Positions 1 to 8,256 of a DNA stretch of 57,339 nucleotides are shown piece by piece. Every line of letters starts with the position of its first letter. Position 1 is the stretch's first letter. Origin of the DNA: an uncultured Aquimarina sp. GTDB lineage: Bacteria; Bacteroidota; Bacteroidia; Flavobacteriales; Flavobacteriaceae. The stretch covers positions 1-57,339 of the forward strand of contig CALFCI010000071.1 of the NCBI GenBank assembly GCA_937951135.1. The letters are read 5' to 3'. A program made the translations under genes and the position numbers. Below the pieces are notes generated by a model. It had not been told where the DNA came from. It saw only the letters and a program-made list of their open reading frames with translations, and ran no database searches.

Positions 1-418
1 AGCCAAAAAAGGCGAAGTTGCTTTCTTTTTATACGCCGCAATGATTGTTTTTCATAGCAGCGCTACGAAAAGCATGAATAAGAAAGTATAAAATGAAATG
101 AACGAGTCTGACTGGCTCATTTTAATTCATAATTGGTATAAAATCTAAGTATAGCAACAGTTGTCAAGGTGAGTACTATGAGGAATCATGTATTGTAATG
201 AAGTCTGGTAAAAAAGGGTAAATTCATTAAGTGCTTTATGATTTCCAAAAGCATAGATAATGGTATTTTGTTAATTGTATAGGGGGGTGTTGTGTATATG
301 AGGAGGTAATAATTGGTATAAAATGGTATTGACTAAAAGAAGAATATCAATTCATTAGAATCAGTATTGTGAATATAAAATGTAATTTTGATATATTTAA
401 GATATTTTATATTGAAGT
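1..418. other. Intergenic region at the left edge, no gene seen
   Basis: No supportable coding frame is visible. The stretch holds two direct copies of a 14-base AT-rich string (AATTGGTATAAAAT, near 133 and 312) and a G6 run near 282. It lies downstream of the minus-strand gene ending at 419, but I see no convincing terminator hairpin. Confidence 0.6.
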
Positions 419-1858
419 TTAAAAATCCATTACAGTAAAAAACCATTCTCTATTAATCCTATCTCCTAAATAGTCTGTGATATACACTTCAAAGCTATTT
501 GTTGTTTGATTAAAGACAGTCGCATTCATGTCTGTAAGTGATTGTATGACTAATGATAATTGTATGATATAATCATCTGTAGCTCTAGTTGTACTTAATG
601 TTACTCTATAACGTCCGGGATTTTGGATACGTCGTACGGTAGCGCCTTGTATTCGTATAGCATTACCATTAGCTGCAACTTTCCCCATTGCTTTTATAGG
701 GCTATCAAAAAAAGCACCACTGTCTGTTCCTGTTGTAATATCATTATTAGCGTCTGTGCTTACTATGGTGCTAGCACTTGACCCTCCAATATTATTAATT
801 TGTTCCCAATCTGTACCATCACTTTGTATCGTTAACATTGTTTCAGAAGGTATTGTAGTAGTATTTGAATTGGCCTGATCTCTATAGGTACTTATTGTAC
901 GGTTAGCATTGGTTCTATTTTTTAATATATATACTCGTCCTTCACAAGTAGAGGCGGTAGGTAAAGTAATACTATGTGATCCCGTAATCACTATGGTATG
1001 GTGATCTTCTGTTAAGGTTAAATTACCTGTAGTTGCAAGAATAGACTTTGATACAGAACCGTTGACTTGAAAAGTAGAGTTTGCGATGTTAAACCCTGCT
1101 GAAGAGTCATCATAATCACTATCTACAGGGACTTGTTGTGGGTTAATATTAATTCCAAATCGAGGTTTTGCAGTAGAAGAGTTATTACTTCCTTGTACTC
1201 TAAATAGTTCGGTATGAAATTGTCCTGAGCGGTAATCATATCGTTTAAAAATAATAGGTTCAGCTCCATCATCACCGATAATAAATTCGAGTCTTCCATC
1301 ATTTGCCGGACCTCCAGAACCTATTTCGAATAAATCAGTACCTCCTGTACTGCCTTTTAATCGAAAACTTCCATTTGCAGTCGTAAAAAACATAGGTTTA
1401 TAAAAAGAAGCACCAGCGGCAGCAAATTGAAGTGCTGCAACGTTTCCGTTGCCATTCATATATACTAAGGGTTGATCATTATCTGTATAATCAGGAAACC
1501 CTTGAGTTAATCCAAGTGTTTGTCGTCTGCCAAATTGTAACATCGGTAGATTGTTTGAGCGGATTTCCATAGGAACATCATCTGTATGCCCTAAAAAGTT
1601 TGTAGCACTAAGTCCAGTATTTCCATCAACAGACCAGTTGTCATTGGTAGTAGATACCCAATTGGTGCCATCAAAAATATAGAGTTTTTGTGTTTCTTCA
1701 TTATAAGCTATTGAGCCTTCGGAAGCTGTAGTTACCCCATTCATATTAGCTAATGTTGTAAAGTGAGGTGTACCCATTACAGAATTAGCATCTAATTGTG
1801 CTAATCCAATAGTATGGTGTAAAAAACAGATCAATATGGTTATATAGCATTTTTTCAC
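419..1858 (-). CDS. Secreted protein of unknown function, third gene of the collagen-like cluster
   Basis: A 479-residue protein with an N-terminal signal peptide (residues 1 to about 20, ending LAQ). Directly after cleavage comes a module of about 50 residues shared with the two upstream genes: LDANS, then MNGVTT, a short spacer, then YNEETQKLYIFDGTNWV. The C-terminal part has a TDANNDITTGTDSGAFF stretch that closely matches [16 protein letters not shown] in the collagen-like protein, followed by a beta-rich tail ending in a hydrophobic FTVMDF. No catalytic motif and no recognisable type IX sorting domain are seen. It begins 11 bases after the preceding gene and is very probably in the same transcript. 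The product is inferred to be exported or surface-exposed; its function is unknown. Confidence 0.8.
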   Translation of the reverse strand: MKKCYITILICFLHHTIGLAQLDANSVMGTPHFTTLANMNGVTTASEGSIAYNEETQKLYIFDGTNWVSTTNDNWSVDGNTGLSATNFLGHTDDVPMEIRSNNLPMLQFGRRQTLGLTQGFPDYTDNDQPLVYMNGNGNVAALQFAAAGASFYKPMFFTTANGSFRLKGSTGGTDLFEIGSGGPANDGRLEFIIGDDGAEPIIFKRYDYRSGQFHTELFRVQGSNNSSTAKPRFGININPQQVPVDSDYDDSSAGFNIANSTFQVNGSVSKSILATTGNLTLTEDHHTIVITGSHSITLPTASTCEGRVYILKNRTNANRTISTYRDQANSNTTTIPSETMLTIQSDGTDWEQINNIGGSSASTIVSTDANNDITTGTDSGAFFDSPIKAMGKVAANGNAIRIQGATVRRIQNPGRYRVTLSTTRATDDYIIQLSLVIQSLTDMNATVFNQTTNSFEVYITDYLGDRINREWFFTVMDF

Positions 1859-1869
1859 AGTGAATAGAA

Positions 1870-2916
1870 TTATTGTACTACAAAAACAACGTTTATCAAA
1901 GAGTTGTATGTTGAAGGCACTCCAACAACATTATAGGTCATGACCCCCGTGTTACTAATGTTCGTAATTGTAAAAACAGCGGGATCAAATGCAGTTACGT
2001 AATAATACAATTCATTACTTGCGTATACAGGGATCGTGGAAGGAGCACCAGTACTTCTACTTGTAATACCAGCGCCTGGCGCAAATTGATTTACATATTC
2101 TTGATATAAATTAATGATCCGTCCTGTTCCCGTAGTAGAAGCGTCAATAGCTATAGAAGGCGGGTAGAATACTCTTCCAGCTTTAGAAGTAATCGGTGTT
2201 ATGGCTTGTACTACGGCTTCTAGGTTAGTTTCATCAGTTGTATCACCATTAGAATCAACATTTGTTACTAAGTTTACTTCAGCTGCAGTTTGGTCGTCTG
2301 TATTTGTAAAACTTGAAGGGTTGATCTCCACCACATCTCCATCAGCTTGTACACCGATTAATCGGGCAGGGGAGGCGTCATCAAATGTTCCTGCACCGTA
2401 TTGTGAAAATTCAAGTTGTCCATCTTCTTCCATGGCAAGCGTTTTTCCTAGTGAATTAATATCTGTAGCGTTTCCTACAGAGTAAAAATCTAAGGATCCA
2501 CTATTTGGGGTTCCCATAACAATAGCAGCATCATAAGCATTCCCAGAATTTCGAAAGGCAATACCAGTTTCATTTGCATTATTAGTTCTCCTTAACGTTA
2601 ATGTAGACTTACTATCAGCATCAGTTTCAAGATTAAATTGATTGGCATTCATATCGATTGTTCTATCCGATAAAAACTGCCCATCAGAATTGTAAATACT
2701 ACTTAGTGTTACCCATCCACCAGCTGTGAATATATACATAGCATCATCCGTAGTATTGAATAACAAAGATCCAATATTTGGAGTTGTAATACCATTCATT
2801 TCTGTCGTAGTACCACTAGATAAACCGACTAAAGCATTGGCATCAAGTTGAGCTGTTGCAATAGTACATTGCAATGCTACGCCAATTGTGATTATTATGG
2901 TTTTTATATTTAACAT
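1870..2916 (-). CDS. Secreted protein of unknown function, second gene of the collagen-like cluster
   Basis: A 348-residue protein with a signal peptide (residues 1-22, ending TATA-Q) and the same post-cleavage module as its neighbours: LDANALVG, MNGITTPN, then FNTTDDAMYIFTAGGWV. The middle is rich in Thr, Asn and Asp. The C-terminus ends in a hydrophobic strand, NVVFVVQ, comparable to the endings of the other two proteins. It sits 23 bases downstream of the collagen-like gene and 11 bases upstream of the next, so co-transcription is likely. No enzyme motif is recognised. A structural or adhesive extracellular role is inferred from context only. Confidence 0.8.
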   Translation of the reverse strand: MLNIKTIIITIGVALQCTIATAQLDANALVGLSSGTTTEMNGITTPNIGSLLFNTTDDAMYIFTAGGWVTLSSIYNSDGQFLSDRTIDMNANQFNLETDADSKSTLTLRRTNNANETGIAFRNSGNAYDAAIVMGTPNSGSLDFYSVGNATDINSLGKTLAMEEDGQLEFSQYGAGTFDDASPARLIGVQADGDVVEINPSSFTNTDDQTAAEVNLVTNVDSNGDTTDETNLEAVVQAITPITSKAGRVFYPPSIAIDASTTGTGRIINLYQEYVNQFAPGAGITSRSTGAPSTIPVYASNELYYYVTAFDPAVFTITNISNTGVMTYNVVGVPSTYNSLINVVFVVQ

Positions 2917-2939
2917 ATTGTTTCGTGTGGTTTTATAAT

Positions 2940-5798
2940 TTAAGGCAATCGTATTACAGTAAACATGAATCCAAGATCAGCATCATCTTTTGCATTAGCT
3001 CCATTATCACTATCACCAGCATTGATTTTAAATCCAGTCAGTTGTATGTCATAATAACTTACACCTGGATCATCATATCGAGTACTACCATTATCAGCAC
3101 AATTACCATTACAGTCTTCAGGAGTTACCTGAACAACGTAGGCTGTACCTGCTGGTAATGCTGTTGTAAAGGTAACTTGGAAATCTCCTTCATTGATTCT
3201 AATTAATGATGCATTATATACCGCTTTGGATCCTGTACCAGATAATTCATTATCTCCATGTTGTCCAGCAGCATAGATCACTGGGATATTTAAAAATGCA
3301 CCACCGTCTGTTCCTACTTCTATTTGGTTGTCTGCATCAGTGCTAATTACGTTTGCAGTTTGAGTATCTGGAGTGGTATTTTCATTTACATAAGTAATTA
3401 CACCAGTAGTTGTGTTTTGCGTTAAATTGGTTACAATATTTGTTGCTGGATCTCCAGTCGCACCAGTTGCTCCTGTAGCGCCATCAGTTCCGTTTGCTCC
3501 ATTAGTTCCTGCTGCACCAGTAGCACCTGTTGCACCGTCTGCACCATCAGTTCCGTTTATTCCATTAGTACCGGCTGTTCCTGTTGCACCAGTTGCTCCA
3601 GTAGCTCCAGTAGCACCATCAGTTCCGTCAGTTCCGTTTGTTCCATTAGTACCAGCTGTTCCTGTTGCACCAGTAGCACCGTCTGCACCGTCAGTTCCAT
3701 TTGTTCCTGTTGCTCCAGTAGCACCTGTTGCACCGTCTGTTCCTGTTGCACCAGTTGCTCCAGTAGCACCTGTTGCACCGTCAGTTCCATTTGTTCCTGC
3801 TGCTCCAGTAGCACCTGTTGCACCATCAGTTCCGTTTGTTCCTGCTGCACCAGTTGCACCTGTTGCGCCGTCAGTTCCGTTTGTTCCTGCTGCACCAGTT
3901 GCACCTGTTGCACCGTCAGTTCCATTTGTTCCTGCCGCTCCAGTTGCACCTGTTGCACCGTCTGTTCCATTTGTACCTGCTGCACCAGTTGCACCGTCAG
4001 TTCCGTTTGTTCCATTAGTACCAGCTGTTCCTGTTGCACCAGTTGCTCCAGTAGCACCATCAGTTCCGTTTGTTCCATTAGTACCGGCTGTTCCTGTTGC
4101 GCCAGTTGCTCCAGTAGCACCGTCAGTTCCATTAGTTCCTGCTGCACCGGTAGCACCTGTAGCACCATCAGTTCCGTTTGTTCCATTAGTACCAGCTGTT
4201 CCTGTTGCACCAGTTGCTCCAGTAGCACCGTCAGTTCCATTTGTTCCTGCTGCACCAGTAGCACCTGTTGCGCCGTCTGTTCCATTTGTTCCATTAGTAC
4301 CGTCAGTTCCTGTTGTACCAGTTGCTCCAGTAGCACCTGTTGCACCGTCAGTTCCATTTGTTCCTGCTGCACCGGTAGCACCTGTTGCACCGTCAGTTCC
4401 TGTTGTACCAGTTGCTCCAGTAGCACCTGTTGCACCTGTTGCACCGTCAGTTCCATTTGTTCCTGCTGCACCAGTTGCACCTGTTGCACCGTCTGTTCCA
4501 TTTGTTCCTGCCGCTCCAGTTGCACCGTCTGTTCCATTTGTACCTGCTGTACCAGTTGCACCTGTTGCACCATCAGTTCCGTCAGTTCCGTTTGTTCCAT
4601 TAGTACCAGCTGTTCCTGTTGCACCAGTTGCTCCAGTAGCACCGTCTGCACCGTCAGTTCCGTTTATTCCATTAGTACCAGCTGTTCCTGTTGCACCAGT
4701 AGCACCAGTAGCACCGTCTGCACCGTCAGTTCCATTAGTACCTGCTGCACCAGTAGCACCTGTCGCACCGTCTGTTCCTGTTGCACCAGTAGCACCAGTA
4801 GCACCGTCTGCACCGTCAGTTCCATTTGTTCCTGCTGCACCGGTAGCACCTGTTGCACCGTCAGTTCCATTTGTTCCTGCTGCACCAGTTGCACCTGTTG
4901 CACCGTCAGTTCCATTTGTTCCTGCTGCACCGGTAGCACCTGTTGCACCGTCAGTTCCATTTGTTCCTGCTGCTCCAGTAGCACCTGTTGCACCATCAGT
5001 TCCGTTTGTTCCTGCTGCACCGGTAGCACCTGTTGCGCCGTCTGTTCCATTTGTTCCTGCTGCACCAGTTGCACCTGTTGCACCGTCAGTTCCATTTGTT
5101 CCTGCTGCACCGGTAGCACCTGTTGCACCGTCAGTTCCATTTGTTCCTGCCGCTCCAGTTGCACCTGTTGCACCGTCTGTTCCATTTGTTCCTGCTGGAC
5201 CGGTAGCACCTGTTGCACCGTCTGTTCCATTTGTTCCTGCTGCTCCAGTAGCACCTGTTGCACCAATACTACCTATATTAGTTGTTGTTCCGTCTTCAGC
5301 TGTATATAAAAATGTACCTCCACCTGTGTCTGTTAGTGTAGATACGGTTTCAGTAATTGATCCACCGCCATTTGATAGTGATATAGTGTTTCCTGATTTA
5401 CTAAGAATTTGTATTTCATTTGTAGGATTTGAGTCAGTATCATTAATTAATGAAGTCAAATCTACAGTGCCACCATTTTGAAGTGTTAGAATATTTGTAA
5501 TCGCATTAAAAGATAATGCTTGATTATCGTTTTCATTACAAATGTTGGCCCAAGCGCCACTTTTATATTGAAATAAACATTCTACAGTAGTATTGTATAC
5601 TAGCGCTCCTTCTAAAGGAGTGATGTTGTTCATTTGTGCAGTAGTAACTCTTGTTAAAACAAAAGCTTTATCAACACTTTGTAGTTCTAATACAGATGCA
5701 TTATCTATAATATTAGGATTATCACCAATCTTTACTTGCGCTGTTACTGCAGTAAATGAAAGAAGAACAAATATAATGGGGAGTAATTTTATCTTCAT
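2940..5798 (-). CDS. Secreted collagen-like triple-helix repeat protein
   Basis: A 952-residue protein. Residues 1-20 are a signal peptide (ends TAVTA-Q). Residues about 21-90 carry the module shared with the two downstream genes ([16 protein letters not shown], then [12 protein letters not shown]). Residues about 177-782 are an uninterrupted Gly-X-Y region built on the 15-residue unit [15 protein letters not shown], with no proline and Thr, Asn or Asp at many Y positions. The last 170 residues form a globular-looking domain with a Cys pair ([11 protein letters not shown]) and the TDADNQ...TDGGAF element also seen in the third gene. Collagen-like repeats generally form trimeric rods, so a surface fibre is the natural inference. 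First gene of its operon. The repeat makes the length prone to change. Confidence 0.9.
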   Translation of the reverse strand: MKIKLLPIIFVLLSFTAVTAQVKIGDNPNIIDNASVLELQSVDKAFVLTRVTTAQMNNITPLEGALVYNTTVECLFQYKSGAWANICNENDNQALSFNAITNILTLQNGGTVDLTSLINDTDSNPTNEIQILSKSGNTISLSNGGGSITETVSTLTDTGGGTFLYTAEDGTTTNIGSIGATGATGAAGTNGTDGATGATGPAGTNGTDGATGATGAAGTNGTDGATGATGAAGTNGTDGATGATGAAGTNGTDGATGATGAAGTNGTDGATGATGAAGTNGTDGATGATGAAGTNGTDGATGATGAAGTNGTDGATGATGAAGTNGTDGADGATGATGATGTDGATGATGAAGTNGTDGADGATGATGATGTAGTNGINGTDGADGATGATGATGTAGTNGTNGTDGTDGATGATGTAGTNGTDGATGAAGTNGTDGATGATGAAGTNGTDGATGATGATGATGTTGTDGATGATGAAGTNGTDGATGATGATGTTGTDGTNGTNGTDGATGATGAAGTNGTDGATGATGATGTAGTNGTNGTDGATGATGAAGTNGTDGATGATGATGTAGTNGTNGTDGATGATGATGTAGTNGTNGTDGATGAAGTNGTDGATGATGAAGTNGTDGATGATGAAGTNGTDGATGATGAAGTNGTDGATGATGAAGTNGTDGATGATGATGATGTDGATGATGATGTNGTDGADGATGATGTAGTNGTNGTDGTDGATGATGATGATGTAGTNGINGTDGADGATGATGAAGTNGANGTDGATGATGATGDPATNIVTNLTQNTTTGVITYVNENTTPDTQTANVISTDADNQIEVGTDGGAFLNIPVIYAAGQHGDNELSGTGSKAVYNASLIRINEGDFQVTFTTALPAGTAYVVQVTPEDCNGNCADNGSTRYDDPGVSYYDIQLTGFKINAGDSDNGANAKDDADLGFMFTVIRLP
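3450..5270. repeat. About 1.8 kb coding tandem repeat (45-bp units) in the collagen-like gene
   Basis: Units of about 45 bp encode the 15-residue Gly-X-Y repeat, with some units of 27-36 bp and occasional GIN or GAN variants. Adjacent units differ mostly at synonymous positions, as expected from repeated slippage or recombination followed by drift. The opposite strand is open throughout ([11 protein letters not shown] repeats), but that is a by-product of the composition. Confidence 0.9.
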
Positions 5799-5889
5799 AG
5801 TATGTAGGTTGTTTCCTTGCGGTTTGATATTGTCATTATATTACAAGGGTTAAGCCGCATATATAGCGTAATTTTTGTTAAATATAGTT

Positions 5890-5921
5890 AAGTATATGGG
5901 TTAAATATAACCAATATACTT
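5890..5921. promoter_or_regulatory. 32-bp palindrome upstream of the collagen-like operon (candidate operator)
   Basis: Two 16-base arms abut without spacer, AAGTATATGGGTTAAA and TATAACCAATATACTT, and pair at 14 of 16 positions. The site is 92 bases upstream of the collagen-like start codon. A dimeric regulator binding site is the natural reading; no regulator gene is adjacent. Confidence 0.5.
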
Positions 5922-5955
5922 ATTGTATCATAAGTAATTACCAACAAAAGTATGT

Positions 5956-5995
5956 ATTTTTTACGATAAAAAGCAATTTTTTACGATAAAAAGCA
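5956..5995. repeat. Exact 20-bp tandem direct repeat upstream of the collagen-like operon
   Basis: ATTTTTTACGATAAAAAGCA occurs twice back to back with no mismatch. The 20-bp period is about two helical turns, so both copies face the same side of the DNA. It may be a tandem operator for the minus-strand operon. Confidence 0.6.
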
Positions 5996-6102
5996 TAATT
6001 GTTGTTTTTTACTAGTGTTTAAATAGTGGTTTTTAGGAAATTATTTATATGTATATTATTCAAATAATAATATTTTTCCTTTTTATATAACAAAAATTCT
6101 AA

Positions 6103-6110
6103 TACATTTG
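6103..6110 (+). promoter_or_regulatory. -7 promoter element for tRNA-Gly
   Basis: TACATTTG matches the Bacteroidota consensus TAnnTTTG exactly and ends 11 bases before the tRNA 5' end. No clear TTTG at -33 is visible. Confidence 0.6.
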
Positions 6111-6121
6111 CCATCGCTAAT

Positions 6122-6194
6122 GCGAGAGTAGCTCAGTTGGTAGAGCGTCAGCCTTCCAAGCTGAATGTCGCCGGTTCGAACCCGGTCTCTCGCT
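6122..6194 (+). tRNA. tRNA-Gly (anticodon TCC)
   Basis: The full cloverleaf fits: acceptor arm GCGAGAG pairs with CTCTCGC, discriminator T. The D arm starts at GCTC, the anticodon stem TCAGC/GCTGA encloses loop CTTCCAA, and the T arm GCCGG/CCCGG-type stem holds TTCGAAC. The anticodon TCC (6155-6157) reads GGA/GGG codons. CCA is not encoded. Confidence 0.97.
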
Positions 6195-6195
6195 C

Positions 6196-6234
6196 AAAAG
6201 CCTTTATCTATTGTTTTAGATAAAGGCTTTTTTT
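6196..6234. terminator. Bidirectional terminator between tRNA-Gly and the glycosylation operon
   Basis: A perfect 15-bp stem (AAAAGCCTTTATCTA / TAGATAAAGGCTTTT) with a 6-base loop is followed by a T run on the plus strand and has an A run at the other side. It can end both the tRNA and the convergent minus-strand operon. Confidence 0.9.
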
Positions 6235-6245
6235 GTATATAAACT

Positions 6246-7211
6246 TTATTTAGTTGTTTTTGGGGCATTAAAAATATCATATTGAATGGCCTGTAAGATC
6301 AATTGAAATCCTAATATTATAGATAAAGTAATAATCATTATAGTTCCTGTTGGTGTAAATAGATCTTGTGAACCATAATGGATCCAATTAAAAATTCCGA
6401 AACCTATTCCAAATAGAAATAAGGGAAAACCAAAGACTATATATATGGATCCTATATTGAAATCATACAGAAAGTATGTTTTTGCTATTCGCTTGATGAA
6501 TGTTTTACATAGATTTCCTGAAAATACAAATAGCATTTTAGAAAGATTCATGTTTGATTTTTCATCTCCATAAATAGCAGGCATAGCAATATCGCTTATT
6601 GTTGTATTATGAAAGTAAAACTCAGATAGGAGTGAAGTTTCGAAATAGTATCGATTTGCAAGTTTTGAAAACTCTATTTTTTTTAATATTTCTGTATTAA
6701 TGGCAATAAAGCCATTGGTTGGATCAAAATTATGCCAATAGCCTGTCGCAATTTTAACAAGAAACGATAACATTAAGTTTCCAATTTTACGTGTTAAAGG
6801 CATTTTTTGTAAAGCCTTTATGTCTTTAAATCGATTCCCTTTAGCGACCAATGCTTTTTTTGAAACTAAGGGTTGCATTAGATCTGGGATATATTTTAAA
6901 TCCATTTGATCATCTGCATCTATTTTAATTACAATATCAATACCATGATCTATGGCATATTGAAATCCATTTTTTGTGGCACCACCTACGCCTAAGTTTT
7001 TTTCATTGGTAAGGAAATGACATGTAGTATTTTGATTGAGGTGCGCTTTTATTTTTTTTATGGGTAGGGGGTCAGGGCTTTGGTCATCTACTATAATAAC
7101 CGTATTTATATAATCTGGGATTTTAGTAATAACGCTTATAATTTCTTTTGAGGCTTTATAATAGGGGATTACAATAGCGATGTCAACATCTTGATATGTA
7201 GTAAAATCCAT
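6246..7211 (-). CDS. Family 2 glycosyltransferase, polyprenyl-phosphate sugar synthase type
   Basis: A 321-residue protein with an N-terminal GT-A fold: AIVIPYYKA near residue 13, VDDQSPD near 41, the conserved NLGVGGATKNG near 72, and the metal-binding DAD at 98-100. Two membrane segments follow at about 245-272 and 283-305. This layout matches DPM1/GtrB-like enzymes, which transfer a hexose from a nucleotide sugar to polyprenyl phosphate on the cytoplasmic face of the inner membrane. It is the last gene of a six-gene minus-strand operon whose first gene encodes a TMTC-like transferase that would consume such a lipid-linked sugar. The sugar cannot be read from sequence. Confidence 0.85.
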   Translation of the reverse strand: MDFTTYQDVDIAIVIPYYKASKEIISVITKIPDYINTVIIVDDQSPDPLPIKKIKAHLNQNTTCHFLTNEKNLGVGGATKNGFQYAIDHGIDIVIKIDADDQMDLKYIPDLMQPLVSKKALVAKGNRFKDIKALQKMPLTRKIGNLMLSFLVKIATGYWHNFDPTNGFIAINTEILKKIEFSKLANRYYFETSLLSEFYFHNTTISDIAMPAIYGDEKSNMNLSKMLFVFSGNLCKTFIKRIAKTYFLYDFNIGSIYIVFGFPLFLFGIGFGIFNWIHYGSQDLFTPTGTIMIITLSIILGFQLILQAIQYDIFNAPKTTK

Positions 7212-7300
7212 TCAAAAAGTGTTTTTAATATACTAATGTACTCATAAAATAATCAATAAAATGCATTTTTTTAAATGAATATAGGATATTAGATACCTAT

Positions 7301-8149
7301 TTAAGGTAGTCTCTCTAAGCTTTGATCAAATGATTTTATTTCTTTTTTAGATATTCCCAAAGGCAATTTTTGAGAGAGTTTTGTGGTATTTTGTAATCCT
7401 GCAATATTTTCTGAAGTTATTGGGAGTTGAATGTTTAATTTTTCTATTCCTTTTAGTGTGAAGTAAGCAATTTTTGAAGGGATAGAAATGAATATTCGTT
7501 TTTTTTGCTGGTGATGTGCTAATTTTTGATATAATTCTTTCATAAGAATAGTATCATGATGTGTAATGACATATGATCCTGTACTGTTTTGTTCTATAAC
7601 ATATTTGCATATAGACGTAACATCAGTGATACTAATATACTGTACGTGTTGTTTTCCGTTATCGAAAATAGGAACGATTTTTAATTTCTTAATTATGGTA
7701 TACATGCTGAAGAATAATCCATTATTTCCAATCACAAGACCTAGTTTTAAAATTGTATCTTGATTCTTATCTAATAAGTTTTCAATATTCAGTTTAGAGA
7801 TGGCATATCTTGAGGGAATATTTTTTTGGGCAGAGACTGTAGATAAGAATATGAATTTTACTTGATATTGTCTACATTTTTTAAGTATTATTTTTGTTCC
7901 GCTATAATTTACATCATCTTCTTTTGGATTTAATTTTTGATACGCAGTATGAATAAGAATGTCTGCTTCCTGAAAATAGTGATCTTCTATTTTTGTGCTA
8001 AGACTGTAGGGTACGAATTGAATATTAGGGAACTTCTCTTTTAATGGCTTTCTTTGAAAGGCATATATATTATAATTTTCTTGAGATAGATAGAGTGCTA
8101 ATTCCCTTCCGATGAACCCTGATGATCCAGTAATGATAATTTTCCCCAT
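7301..8149 (-). CDS. NAD-dependent epimerase/dehydratase (extended SDR)
   Basis: A 282-residue protein opening with the Rossmann motif GSSGFIGREL (residues 7-16). A catalytic pair fitting YxxxK is visible in SRYAISKLN around residue 115, with LST just before it supplying the hydroxyl residue. It is diverged from GalE or RmlB-type enzymes, and the substrate is unknown. A nucleotide-sugar modification step is inferred from its place between a polyprenyl-phosphate sugar synthase-like gene (89 bases downstream) and a GMC oxidoreductase (107 bases upstream). Confidence 0.8.
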   Translation of the reverse strand: MGKIIITGSSGFIGRELALYLSQENYNIYAFQRKPLKEKFPNIQFVPYSLSTKIEDHYFQEADILIHTAYQKLNPKEDDVNYSGTKIILKKCRQYQVKFIFLSTVSAQKNIPSRYAISKLNIENLLDKNQDTILKLGLVIGNNGLFFSMYTIIKKLKIVPIFDNGKQHVQYISITDVTSICKYVIEQNSTGSYVITHHDTILMKELYQKLAHHQQKKRIFISIPSKIAYFTLKGIEKLNIQLPITSENIAGLQNTTKLSQKLPLGISKKEIKSFDQSLERLP

Positions 8150-8256
8150 ATCTTGATATGATCTACAAAGTGTATATTTTTAATGTTGAAAATATACAAG
8201 CTATTTTTAAAATTTATTTTGTGTATTGGATAAGATAAGTATTTCTTTTCTTATCC

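Noticed and set aside
3557..5266. Two Gln-Leu-Val-rich minus-strand frames within the collagen-like gene
   Set aside because: They are a shifted reading of the same repeat with low-complexity output and no domain or start signal.
3450..5270. CRISPR-like regular repetition
   Set aside because: Units are contiguous, in frame and without unique spacers; no cas genes are present.
3412..5481. Long plus-strand open frame of Pro-Val-Ala repeats opposite the collagen-like gene
   Set aside because: It is the complement of Gly-Ala-Thr codons; the 45-bp repeat has no stops in this frame. No signal peptide or start context, and the minus-strand protein is clearly real.
8226..8255. GGATAAGA/TCTTATCC hairpin after the GMC oxidoreductase gene
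   Set aside because: No T run follows on the coding strand and the stem is weak; the next operon gene follows, so a terminator is unlikely.
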